A stretch of 64,000 bases of DNA from Chitinophaga sp. sic0106 (lineage in GTDB: Bacteria; Bacteroidota; Bacteroidia; Chitinophagales; Chitinophagaceae), in contig NZ_JAHUWJ010000002.1 in assembly GCF_019219075.1 (NCBI RefSeq), forward strand, positions 1-64,000, given 5' to 3'. This document shows, piece by piece, positions 15,863 through 24,122 of the stretch (the stretch's first letter is position 1; the number at the start of each line of letters is the position of its first letter). A program made the position numbers and the translations under genes. Below the pieces are notes generated by a model. The model worked only from the letters and a program-made list of their open reading frames with translations, had not been told where the DNA came from and did no database searches.

Positions 15863-17284
15863 ATGGCAGCACAATATTTACATGGTGTAGAAACTATTGA
15901 AAGCGAGATCGGTGGACAGACGATCAGTGTGGTTAAGTCTTCCGTCATCGCTCTTGTTGGTATAGCGCCAACAGGACCATCCAACGTTTTAACCTTATGT
16001 ACTACCCCTGCGGATGATGCGCAATTTGGTAAGGCGTTGCCAGGATTCAATATCCCCAAAACCCTACAAGTTATCCGCGCTATTGCCGGTAGTTCACCTG
16101 TTCTTGTGGTGAATGTTTTTAACCCAACTACTCATACCGTTGCTGTCACTGCGGAATCACAAACCGTTACAAATGGCAGGTTAAAACTTGCCTTTCCTCC
16201 CATCGGGACAGTGACTATTAAACTGAACGATGGCACTACCGATGCGCCTATAGTAAAGGATGTAGACTATACGCTGGATGAGTTCGGGAACTTCCAGGCA
16301 ATCAGTACTAATATCGCAAATGCGACTACCTACAAGTTTACTTACAAAAAACTTGATGGTAGTACAGTAACGACTACAAACCTTATCGGAGCAGTCGATG
16401 TCAATAATAATCGTACCGGTATGGCCTTGTTTGATTTGGCCTACAATACCTTTGGATTTAAGCCGAAGGTGATGATCTCGCCAACATACAGCAGCCTGTC
16501 AGCAATTGCAGCAGCTTTTGCAGCAGCAGCCAACAAATTCAGAGCTATTTATATCCTGGATGCTCCTTACGGAACAACGCCATCCGCCGCGATAGCCGGG
16601 AGAGGTATTGCCGGAAGTCTGGTGTTTAATACCAGCGATCAAAGAGCCTTTTTGTTATATCCCTATATCAAAACTTTTGATGATTACCTGCAGGCAGATG
16701 CGGATTATCCGTATTCCGCATTCATGGCGGGTGTTATCATCAAAACAGATGCAGATCTGGGATACTGGTATTCTCCCTCAAATAAGCAGATCCCGAACGC
16801 AACCGGCAGCGAACGCACTATTGAATGGGCTATTAATGACGCGAACTGCGAGGCTAACCAATTGAATGCGGCGGGCATTACCACCGTTGCTGCCGGTTAT
16901 GGGACGGGATTACGCACCTGGGGCAACCGAAATGCGGCATTCCCATCTTCTACTACGGTAAAGAATTTTGTTTCTATACGCAGAGCGGATGATATGGTTA
17001 TCGAAACCATGGAGTTGGCCTCCATTGATTTCATTGATCAGCCGCTCAGTCAGGCACAGATTGATGCCATCAGAGAAGCCGGGAATACATTCATCCGCTC
17101 TTTGATCCAAAGAGGCGCGGTGTTACCTGGCAGTCGGGTGTTATACAATAAAGCTGACAATCCTGCTTCCGAACTTGCGGCAGGCCGTGTCACATTTGAA
17201 CGTGTGTATATGTGCCCGCCCCCAATTGAGCGTATCACATATAAAGATGTGCTGGATATCAGTTTACTTAATCAATTCAATTAA
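15863..17284 (+). CDS. Contractile tail sheath protein (473 aa)
   Basis: This 473-residue protein matches the P2 FI/Mu gpL sheath family. The N-terminal 'SVVKSSVIALVGIAPTGP' and the C-terminal 'NFVSIRRADDMVIETMELAS' with 'VTFERVYMCPPPIERITY' are characteristic of the core domain that locks sheath subunits together. Its presence makes the virion a myovirus. The tube gene follows six bases later. Confidence 0.93.
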   Translation: MAAQYLHGVETIESEIGGQTISVVKSSVIALVGIAPTGPSNVLTLCTTPADDAQFGKALPGFNIPKTLQVIRAIAGSSPVLVVNVFNPTTHTVAVTAESQTVTNGRLKLAFPPIGTVTIKLNDGTTDAPIVKDVDYTLDEFGNFQAISTNIANATTYKFTYKKLDGSTVTTTNLIGAVDVNNNRTGMALFDLAYNTFGFKPKVMISPTYSSLSAIAAAFAAAANKFRAIYILDAPYGTTPSAAIAGRGIAGSLVFNTSDQRAFLLYPYIKTFDDYLQADADYPYSAFMAGVIIKTDADLGYWYSPSNKQIPNATGSERTIEWAINDANCEANQLNAAGITTVAAGYGTGLRTWGNRNAAFPSSTTVKNFVSIRRADDMVIETMELASIDFIDQPLSQAQIDAIREAGNTFIRSLIQRGAVLPGSRVLYNKADNPASELAAGRVTFERVYMCPPPIERITYKDVLDISLLNQFN

Positions 17285-17289
17285 TAACA

Positions 17290-17814
17290 ATGGCAGGTAT
17301 TAATATCAATCGTCTGAGCAATGCCAGTGTTTACAGTAGCGGCAACTCCCTGTTAGGCAAGGTAGAGGAGATTCAGTTGCCAGCTGTAAAGGCGAAAGCA
17401 GTGGATGTAAAAGCCCTGGGCCTGATCATGGATGTGGAAGTGCCCAGTGGTTTTGAGAAAATGACCGGTAAAATGAAGTGGAATGCTGTTTATCCAGACC
17501 TCATTCAGGAGTTCGGCAGCCCATTTACTACCAAGCAAATACAGGTTCGCGGTAATCTGGAGGCATATGACAGTACAGGTAGAATTGGCGAATCATCTGT
17601 CGTTGCGTACCTCACTATTCGCTTCAAAGATGTGTTACCTGGCATCACATTGAAGATGAACGACAACCCTGAGCAGGAAAGTGAGTTTAGCTGCTCCTAT
17701 TATCGATTGGAGATCGATGGTGTTCGTATGCTGGAGATTGATGCTTTTGCAAACATCTTTTTTGTTGCAGACCGTGATCAGCTTGCCCAATACCGTATTA
17801 ACCTCGGCTACTAG
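17290..17814 (+). CDS. Major tail tube protein, P2 FII-like (174 aa)
   Basis: This 174-residue protein has the tube-protein pattern: 'GKVEEIQLPAVKAKAVDVKA', 'GFEKMTGKMKW' and a C-terminal 'YYRLEIDGVRMLEIDAFANI'. It polymerises inside the sheath as the DNA conduit. It is followed by a terminator at 17840. Confidence 0.9.
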   Translation: MAGININRLSNASVYSSGNSLLGKVEEIQLPAVKAKAVDVKALGLIMDVEVPSGFEKMTGKMKWNAVYPDLIQEFGSPFTTKQIQVRGNLEAYDSTGRIGESSVVAYLTIRFKDVLPGITLKMNDNPEQESEFSCSYYRLEIDGVRMLEIDAFANIFFVADRDQLAQYRINLGY

Positions 17815-17839
17815 TCAAAATCAGTAATCCTGTGGGGCT

Positions 17840-17868
17840 GGCTGTAACAATCAGTACAGCCCTTTTTT
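17840..17868 (+). terminator. Terminator after sheath and tube genes
   Basis: A 7-bp stem (ggctgta/tacagcc) with an 8-nt loop and a six-T tract. It probably reduces transcription from the abundant tube protein into the low-abundance tail assembly genes. Confidence 0.75.
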
Positions 17869-17887
17869 ATTCATAAAAACAAATTGT

Positions 17888-18328
17888 ATGAAGGAGAATC
17901 AACCACAAGAAAAGGTATATCCAACAACCCCTGATGACCAGGGCTTTTACTTTGCTTCTGCCGAGGATGAACTGGCTGGTAATAAAAAGCGGCGGTATCC
18001 TACATCGGTGGATGCTGATGGTTTTTTTATCGAATCCGATGAGGATGATGAACTGGGCATCCAGACCAAAGTTTATGACAACGCCAATCGTGTCAAAAGG
18101 GCTACCCTGCCTGTTTGCGGAAAGATAGCTGTTGTACGGGAGCTTCTGGCTAAGGATACAAAGGATATTGCCCGCTTCACCGACGGTGATGCTGAAAAAT
18201 ATCAAATTGCATCAGTCGTTGCATCCACAACGCTGGATAGTATGAAGCAACCTATTGACGTTATTGAGAATTTGAAGCTGAAAGACTATACCAGAATACT
18301 GGCGATGCATACTGCTTTAAATTTTTAG
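17888..18328 (+). CDS. Tail assembly chaperone gpE-like (146 aa)
   Basis: This 146-residue protein matches the P2 gpE tail assembly family in its C-terminal half ('VVRELLAKDTKDIARFTDGD', 'LKLKDYTRILAM'). The N-terminal ~60 residues are acidic and repetitive ('DADGFFIESDEDDE'). Its last codons contain the slippery heptamer T_TTA_AAT, so part of the product should continue in the -1 frame as the gpE-E' fusion. The chaperones bind the tape measure during tail assembly. Confidence 0.8.
   Translation: MKENQPQEKVYPTTPDDQGFYFASAEDELAGNKKRRYPTSVDADGFFIESDEDDELGIQTKVYDNANRVKRATLPVCGKIAVVRELLAKDTKDIARFTDGDAEKYQIASVVASTTLDSMKQPIDVIENLKLKDYTRILAMHTALNF
18316..18322 (+). promoter_or_regulatory. -1 programmed frameshift site (T_TTA_AAT)
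   Basis: In the gpE frame the codons are gct-tta-aat-ttt-tag. The heptamer TTTAAAT has the X_XXY_YYZ form, two codons before the stop. After slipping, reading continues without a stop (TTT AAA TTT TTA GTC ...) into the downstream E' ORF. P2, lambda and most tailed phages use this arrangement between two tail chaperone frames. Confidence 0.8.
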
Positions 18329-18339
18329 TCGGCCGTGAT

Positions 18340-18492
18340 ATGATCGCTTATACAGCATCATATTACGGCATTAGCCCGCTGGATGTGGAGAGCTGGCGGA
18401 CATCCCAGGTAGCGGAATGGCACGACTCCGCGTGCAGGATTGAGGATGAAAAGGCCAAACAACAAAAAAAAGCGATGAACGCTGATGGATAG
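18340..18492 (+). CDS. gpE' frameshift extension (50 aa if counted from its ATG)
   Basis: This short ORF in the -1 frame relative to gpE has 50 codons from the ATG, but it is open from 18316, so it most likely exists as the C-terminal extension of the gpE-E' fusion. It contains 'YYGISPLDVESWRTSQVAEW', a pattern like the gpE'/lambda T tail chaperone extension. Its last 8 bases overlap the tape measure start. Confidence 0.75.
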   Translation: MIAYTASYYGISPLDVESWRTSQVAEWHDSACRIEDEKAKQQKKAMNADG

Positions 18493-20323
18493 GAACATTA
18501 AAATAGCACTCATCTTATCCGCAGTAGACCGGGCGTCTGCTGTACTTGGCAGGGCATTTACCAATGCTGAAAAAAGAGCAAAAGCGTTTGAGAAGGCTGG
18601 TAAGACGATGAGCGAGGTCGGAGATAAGAGCCTTATCGGTGGCGCCGCTGTATCCGCTGGATTACTGGGGACACTGAAGGCTGCGGCAGATGTTGAACGC
18701 ATGCAGGTCGCGCTACGCACATCGTTCAAGGGCAGTGCAGAGGAAGCAAACAAGGCTTTTAACATCATTAATCAATTCGCAGCAGCTACCCCATATGGTT
18801 TGGAGGAGGTAATGACCGGCTTCATAAAGCTGAAAAACATGGGCCTGGACCCCTCCCTGGAAGCGTTAACTGCCTATGGTAACACCGCATCTGCAATGGG
18901 TAAGTCGCTCAATGACATGGTGGAAGCAGTAGCTGATGCCGCGACAGGTGAGTTCGAGAGGTTAAAAGAATTTGGTATCAAAGCCAGTACTCAGGGGAAT
19001 AAAGTTGTCTTTACATTTCAGGGAGTGAAGACAGTTGTTAGGAAGGAGGCTGCTGATATTGAGAAATACCTGAAAAAGGTCGGTGGGGTAAACTTCGCCG
19101 GCGGTATTGAGGCGCAAAGCAAAACACTATACGGACAGTGGAGTACTCTGGCTGATAATGCCCGTATGGTTACCGCTTCCCTGGGTAAATTGTTGATCCC
19201 GGCAGTAAACAATTTGTTTGCCCGGTTGGGGCCTGTATTGGATCGTATACAGCGGTGGATTGACGCCAATCCTGTACTTGCTACACAAATTATGACAGTT
19301 GCTTCAAAAGTTGCCATCGCCCTGTTGGCATTTGGTGGGGCAATGAAAGTGCTGGGGTTTGTAACAGGTAGTGTAGGTACCGCCTTTAAAGTAACTGCCA
19401 ACACCATCAAAGGAGTGAACTGGTTGATCAAGAATGGCGGCAGTATTGCAGTGACAGCAGTCAAAGCATATGATAAAATAAAGTTTGCCGTTTTTGCTCT
19501 GCAGTATGCAATGAAGTTTACCATTATTCCTGCTTTGAGAAGGGTTAGTATTGCTTTTATACAATTTGGAGCAACATTGCTCGCTAACCCGATTACCTGG
19601 TATATTGCCGCTGCCGTTGCGCTTGGAGCAGCCGTGTATTTTATTATCAAAAATTGGGATAAGATATCTGCCTTTTTTTCCCGACTGTGGCAGAACGTAA
19701 AAAATGTGTTCTCCCGTTTCTGGGGATGGGCAAAATTTTATTTCCTAAACTTTACCCCTTATGGGTTGATCATAAAGCACTGGTCTAAAATTGTCGGCAT
19801 GTTCTCCGGCGTATGGAATAGTGTGAAGAGTGTTTTTACTTCCACGTGGAACTGGATCGCCAACCTCGGTAGTAAGTTTTATGATGCTGGTAAAAACATC
19901 GTTATGAGTATAGCCAAAGGCATATGGGCCGTAGCAATGGCGCCAGTAAAAGGCATTGAATGGATAGTTAAAAAGATTCGTGCTCACCTGCCATTTTCTC
20001 CTGCAAAGGAAGGCCCCCTTCGGGATATACATAAAATTAAACTCGTTGAGACAATTGCCCAAAGCATGAATGCACGCCCACTACTGGATGCATGGCGAAA
20101 TATCTCTGGGCGATTATTTGGTCAAATGAGTCAGCCAGCCCAGGGATATCCACGCGCCGGCGTTGTGGCGGCATCCGGTGGTGGTCCGACCTTCCATTTA
20201 ACTGTCAACCTAACTGGTGGCGCGACTAAAAAGGACGCCGATAATATATTCGACTCCTTTAAAATGCAGGCTGATCGCTGGTGGAGGGATAAGCAAAACA
20301 GCGAAGGACGCAGATCTTTTTAA
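18485..20323 (+). CDS. Tail tape measure protein (612 aa)
   Basis: This long protein has helical regions, an N-terminal 'FTNAEKRAKAFEKAGKTMSE' and the conserved tape-measure segment 'AATPYGLEEVMTGFIKLKNM...LGLDPSLEAL'. Two hydrophobic regions (about 260-300 and 350-390) fit the membrane-active part that helps DNA enter the cell. Tape measure length sets tail length; 612 residues would give a fairly short tail. The C-terminus contains 'HLPFSPAKEGPL', common in this family. Confidence 0.9.
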   Translation: MDRNIKIALILSAVDRASAVLGRAFTNAEKRAKAFEKAGKTMSEVGDKSLIGGAAVSAGLLGTLKAAADVERMQVALRTSFKGSAEEANKAFNIINQFAAATPYGLEEVMTGFIKLKNMGLDPSLEALTAYGNTASAMGKSLNDMVEAVADAATGEFERLKEFGIKASTQGNKVVFTFQGVKTVVRKEAADIEKYLKKVGGVNFAGGIEAQSKTLYGQWSTLADNARMVTASLGKLLIPAVNNLFARLGPVLDRIQRWIDANPVLATQIMTVASKVAIALLAFGGAMKVLGFVTGSVGTAFKVTANTIKGVNWLIKNGGSIAVTAVKAYDKIKFAVFALQYAMKFTIIPALRRVSIAFIQFGATLLANPITWYIAAAVALGAAVYFIIKNWDKISAFFSRLWQNVKNVFSRFWGWAKFYFLNFTPYGLIIKHWSKIVGMFSGVWNSVKSVFTSTWNWIANLGSKFYDAGKNIVMSIAKGIWAVAMAPVKGIEWIVKKIRAHLPFSPAKEGPLRDIHKIKLVETIAQSMNARPLLDAWRNISGRLFGQMSQPAQGYPRAGVVAASGGGPTFHLTVNLTGGATKKDADNIFDSFKMQADRWWRDKQNSEGRRSF

Positions 20324-20334
20324 AAAGACTATCT

Positions 20335-21210
20335 ATGTACGCACAATTAGGCACTACCATATTCGATGGCGCAAAAAGTTTTGTCTCGTTTTCTGAAGAT
20401 GAGGAGGCTATTATCGTAGAACATGCTTTGATAGGTCGAAAGGCCAGGTTACAGGGTACTGCCATTGGGCTGCGGAACATTTCCATCACGCTTTTTCTAC
20501 ATCAGGAATTTTGCAAGGTAAAAGATGAAATAGCAAGGCTCCGAACGGCTAAAAATAGCTTTGAGATATTATCCCTACTTTGGGGTAATGGTGTTGTAGA
20601 AGGGGAATTTGTGATTACCACAATGAACATTGGTGTTGCTCAAAGCGATAGTATTGGCAACATGGTATCTGCCAATGTAAATATGAGCTTAAAGGAAAGC
20701 CATCGTGAAAATAAGCTGGAACAGGATCAACAGGCAGCCCAGAATAATGCGTTTGCTGTTGGTGATAAGAAGCCCCCCACTAAAAGCAATCGCGTAAACC
20801 CTACACCTTGTAGTAAACAGGTGAGTGATATTATGACTATCATTAAGGCTAATGCCGGCGCCGTGGATACTGAATGTAAAGCATACACGAATACCTCTGC
20901 AAATAACTTTAAGCTAAAGTCGCATATCTCTATTATCCAAACTCAGGCCAATAAGCTGATAACTGCATCTCTTACCGCTTCCAGTTGTGTTAATGGGGTG
21001 CCTGGTGTAAATGCAGCTGCTACCTCAGTCCGGGATAAAGCGGCCGCATTATTGCATGATATTCAGTTAAACCAGACGATATATCCTCATTTGGTATTGC
21101 CTCCAACTATGCCGGCGTTAAAGGGGCATAATACAGAGCTACAATCAGCGGTGCGTACATTGGTGTCATCAACCAGTCCCATTGTTAAAAATTCAATAGT
21201 GAAAAAATGA
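20335..21210 (+). CDS. P2 gpU-like tail protein with C-terminal extension (291 aa)
   Basis: Residues about 1-130 match P2 gpU ('MYAQLGTTIFDGAKSFVSFS', 'RLQGTAIGLRNISITLFLHQ', 'ARLRTAKNSFEILSLLWGNG'). The C-terminal ~160 residues are helical and low-complexity, absent from P2 gpU (159 aa). gpU is a tail completion protein. The stop overlaps the gpX start (ATGA). Confidence 0.8.
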   Translation: MYAQLGTTIFDGAKSFVSFSEDEEAIIVEHALIGRKARLQGTAIGLRNISITLFLHQEFCKVKDEIARLRTAKNSFEILSLLWGNGVVEGEFVITTMNIGVAQSDSIGNMVSANVNMSLKESHRENKLEQDQQAAQNNAFAVGDKKPPTKSNRVNPTPCSKQVSDIMTIIKANAGAVDTECKAYTNTSANNFKLKSHISIIQTQANKLITASLTASSCVNGVPGVNAAATSVRDKAAALLHDIQLNQTIYPHLVLPPTMPALKGHNTELQSAVRTLVSSTSPIVKNSIVKK

Positions 21211-21422
21211 ATACCGAGTACGTTACAAAACCGGGTGATCGCTGGGATCTAATAAGCTATAAGGCATATGGGACAGTGGAAAAGATGGGTGATGTTGTCC
21301 GTGCCAACCCTGCTATACCCATAGATTCCATTTTGCCGGAGGGGTTGCTGTTGGTGATTCCTCTTATTCCTGCCTCCATAGTGCAAACTGACAAAGAACT
21401 TCTCCCCCCTTGGAAACAATAG
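21207..21422 (+). CDS. P2 gpX-like tail protein (71 aa)
   Basis: This 71-residue protein has the LysM-like pattern of P2 gpX: 'KPGDRWDLISYKAYG' followed by 'VVRANPAIPID...LPEGLLLVIP'. It is coupled to gpU by an ATGA overlap. It likely joins the tail hub/spike complex. Confidence 0.85.
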   Translation: MNTEYVTKPGDRWDLISYKAYGTVEKMGDVVRANPAIPIDSILPEGLLLVIPLIPASIVQTDKELLPPWKQ

Positions 21423-21425
21423 GCT

Positions 21426-22448
21426 ATGATATTACCAGTAGTCGACTATACGATAATATACAATGCAAAGGATATCAGCCGAGATATATCAGGCCAAATA
21501 TTGAATATCCAATACACTGATAAAATCTCTGGAGAGAGTGACAGCCTGGAGATATCCCTGGAAGATTCAGATCTTCTTTGGCAAAATTCATGGTACCCAG
21601 TCAAAGGGGACACTGTGCAGTTGGTGATCCGGTTAGATAGTCGGCAACTTGATTGTGGTATGTTTGAGGTAGACGAGCTGGCATCTTCTGGCAGCATTGA
21701 CGGTGATAGGTTTATTATACGAGCATTAGCTGCAAGTATATCTAAAAAGCTACGTACAAAGAATAGCCACGCTCATGAAGACAAAACCCTGCGGGAGATA
21801 GCCAATACAATCGCAGCCAAACTGGGACTTACTCTTGTGGGTAAGGTTCCTGATATTCGTATACATCGTGTAAATCAGTACCGGGAAAGTGATTTATCCT
21901 TCTTAGGGCGTATTGGGAAGGATTATGGGTGTATATTTTCAGTTCGTGGGAATCAGTTGATATTTACTCATTACCTGGATCTGGAAGCCCGGAATGCATC
22001 CCTTATATTATCAAAGCAACAGCTTATTTCGTATGATCTAAGAGATACAACGAACAAGACCTTTAAGAACTCCAAGGTGCGTCACCACGATCCCTATAAA
22101 AAGCAAACGGTTTCTTATTTCTCGAAGGCTGATGACAACGCTCCTTCACAATCAGCGGATGATCTCGAAATAAGGTCCAGAGTGGAGAATGAACAACAGG
22201 CGGAAGCAAAAGGGAAGTACGCCCTTTTTAAATCCAATACTGAAGGGGTCGGAGGTGATATTGTCCTTCCGGGGGAGTTATTGTTTGTAAGCGGAAATAA
22301 TTTCCAGCTGAATGGGGTTGGGCGGATGAGTGGTATTTACCACATCCTGGAATCTACGCATACTATTAACCGGGATGGTGGGTATCAAACAGCGGGCAAC
22401 ATCAAGCGGGTAAAGACTATTGATTCTGTAAATTTTAAAACGAAGTGA
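21426..22448 (+). CDS. Baseplate hub protein, P2 gpD (late control D) family (340 aa)
   Basis: This 340-residue protein matches the gpD/T4 gp27-like hub: 'IQYTDKISGESDSLEISLED', 'RIGKDYGCIFSVRGNQLIF' and the C-terminal 'NQLNGVGRMSGIYHILESTH'-type segment. It forms the hub that connects the tube to the spike. Its stop overlaps the spike protein start (TGATG). Confidence 0.88.
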   Translation: MILPVVDYTIIYNAKDISRDISGQILNIQYTDKISGESDSLEISLEDSDLLWQNSWYPVKGDTVQLVIRLDSRQLDCGMFEVDELASSGSIDGDRFIIRALAASISKKLRTKNSHAHEDKTLREIANTIAAKLGLTLVGKVPDIRIHRVNQYRESDLSFLGRIGKDYGCIFSVRGNQLIFTHYLDLEARNASLILSKQQLISYDLRDTTNKTFKNSKVRHHDPYKKQTVSYFSKADDNAPSQSADDLEIRSRVENEQQAEAKGKYALFKSNTEGVGGDIVLPGELLFVSGNNFQLNGVGRMSGIYHILESTHTINRDGGYQTAGNIKRVKTIDSVNFKTK

Positions 22449-23107
22449 TGGGCAATCTGAAATACGGAGTTGTGAGCGATGTAAAACCGGGGTTTGCGAA
22501 GGTGTATTTTGCGGAAGATGATTTTGTGACTGATTGGTGGCCGGTAATTGCTGTGACGACTCTAAAAGATAAGTCCAGCTGGCCATTGAATGTGCAGGAA
22601 CATGTTGTATGTATGTGCGATGAACATTGTGATGTAGGTGTAATATTGGGCTGTATACATAGCGAGGTAGACCCTGTTGATGCTGGTGCTGCTCCTGGTA
22701 AATTCCGTAAAGTGTTTGAAGATGGAACGGTGATCGAGTATGATAAGCAAGCGCACCTCCTTACAGCTGATGTAAAGGGAAGTGTTAATGTTGTTTCAAC
22801 GCAGGAAATAGTAGCAACTTCACAAACAACCCTAAAGGCGAAAGCCTTAGTGCGGGCGAGCATTGAGGCTCCCGATATTCAGCTAAAAGGAAATGTAACG
22901 GTTGTTGGTCAGCTCACTGCTGCCGGTATCTCCGCAGCTCCGATGGCCGGGGTCCCAGGTACCGGTAAAATCACAGCGCAGGCAGACATTGAAACTACCG
23001 GAGAAATTAAGGCTGCAGACGTGAAAGCAGGAGCAATATCATTGCTCTCCCATAAGCATTCCGGCGTACAAACCGGTACCGGCAGCTCTGGTACTCCTAT
23101 ACCGTAA
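22448..23107 (+). CDS. Baseplate assembly protein V, spike (219 aa)
   Basis: This 219-residue protein resembles P2 gpV: an N-terminal OB-fold segment ('KYGVVSDVKPGFAKVYFAED', 'WWPVIAVTTL'), a middle region with GTVIEYD, and a beta-helical tail with 'DIQLKGNVTVVGQLTAAGIS'. It ends 'SHKHSGVQTGTGSSGTP', the usual metal-binding HxH tip. It is the membrane-piercing spike. Confidence 0.9.
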   Translation: MGNLKYGVVSDVKPGFAKVYFAEDDFVTDWWPVIAVTTLKDKSSWPLNVQEHVVCMCDEHCDVGVILGCIHSEVDPVDAGAAPGKFRKVFEDGTVIEYDKQAHLLTADVKGSVNVVSTQEIVATSQTTLKAKALVRASIEAPDIQLKGNVTVVGQLTAAGISAAPMAGVPGTGKITAQADIETTGEIKAADVKAGAISLLSHKHSGVQTGTGSSGTPIP

Positions 23108-23111
23108 CATC

Positions 23112-23134
23112 GCCTAAAACTTGCCTAAAACTTG
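23112..23134 (+). promoter_or_regulatory. Tandem 11-mer repeat upstream of the baseplate genes
   Basis: Identical over 23 bp to 12388-12410: two copies of gcctaaaactt and a g. It begins five bases after the spike gene stop and ends 43 bp before the next start codon (TTG at 23178). See the capsid-gene copy for interpretation. Confidence 0.55.
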
Positions 23135-23177
23135 ACTATAAATAAGGCCGTTTTTCATACAGATTTGTGGAGGATAA

Positions 23178-24122
23178 TTGACCGTATTGGCAACACTTTC
23201 ACAAATAAAATCTCCTGTCTGGTCATATAGTATATATGGCGGAGGCGCAGTAGCTGAAGGGCTGGCTGCGATCAGACAGTGTATTGATATAATTATCCGA
23301 ACCACAAAGGGGACAGACCCGCTCCGCCCGGAATTTGGTAGTGATGTTTACAAATATCATGATGCCCCGGCTAATATTGCCATTCCTAATATCAAGCGGG
23401 CAATACTCAATGCCATTGCTACCTGGGAAACCAGGGTCGTAATCACTTACATACGTCATATACTGGATGTCTCTCACCTCACGTTTGAAATTGGTTACAG
23501 GCTTGTGGATGATACGCTTAATGATGCAATTACGATATCATTGGGCAACGGGGGAATAGTTACCGGTGTGACGAAAAACAGACTTATCCTACAGGGTTAC
23601 ATACCGCCAAATCCATCAAATTTTCAGTACCAGATACAATGCATACTCAACTCAACTGCTATACTGCCATCTCCGCCTGTTGACGGTTTTGTTGATGTAT
23701 ACGAAATGTATACATGGGTTAAGGAGAACTGGGCAAACTATGGTCAATGGTATCTGACAGCAGACAGTATTGTAGGATATATCAATCCAGATTACACCAC
23801 CGGCAGTTTGTCAATTAGTCTTTTAACTAAAAGTCGTTTTGTTGCTGGAATACCTGGCCTGCCAATAGGATATAAATATGCCGTCAATATTACCGTTGAC
23901 GGTACGCTATACTCCAGTAGTGTTGATTTATTTACTCCTGACCAGGTTCGGCAATGGGCACAGGAAAATATCGGCTTTTTAGGTTTTTGGCAAGTAGTTA
24001 CCAACCCTGGGAGCTTCAACGATGATTTCAGTGAAGATTTTGAATTGTACCTACAGCTGCTGGTTATTTATACGAGCCAGGCGGAGTCGGTACTGATTGA
24101 TATTTCAACAATACCTCAATAA
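23178..24122 (+). CDS. Baseplate wedge protein, gp25/P2 gpW-like with long extension (314 aa)
   Basis: Residues about 1-115 match the gp25/gpW wedge family ('IRQCIDIIIRTTKGTDPLRP' then 'EFGSDVYKYHDAP'). The remaining ~200 residues are an extra domain not found in P2 gpW (about 115 aa), beta-rich and aromatic. The start is a TTG preceded by a strong GGAGG six bases upstream, one of the clearest Shine-Dalgarno sites here. The wedge links tube and fibres. Confidence 0.82.
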   Translation: MTVLATLSQIKSPVWSYSIYGGGAVAEGLAAIRQCIDIIIRTTKGTDPLRPEFGSDVYKYHDAPANIAIPNIKRAILNAIATWETRVVITYIRHILDVSHLTFEIGYRLVDDTLNDAITISLGNGGIVTGVTKNRLILQGYIPPNPSNFQYQIQCILNSTAILPSPPVDGFVDVYEMYTWVKENWANYGQWYLTADSIVGYINPDYTTGSLSISLLTKSRFVAGIPGLPIGYKYAVNITVDGTLYSSSVDLFTPDQVRQWAQENIGFLGFWQVVTNPGSFNDDFSEDFELYLQLLVIYTSQAESVLIDISTIPQ

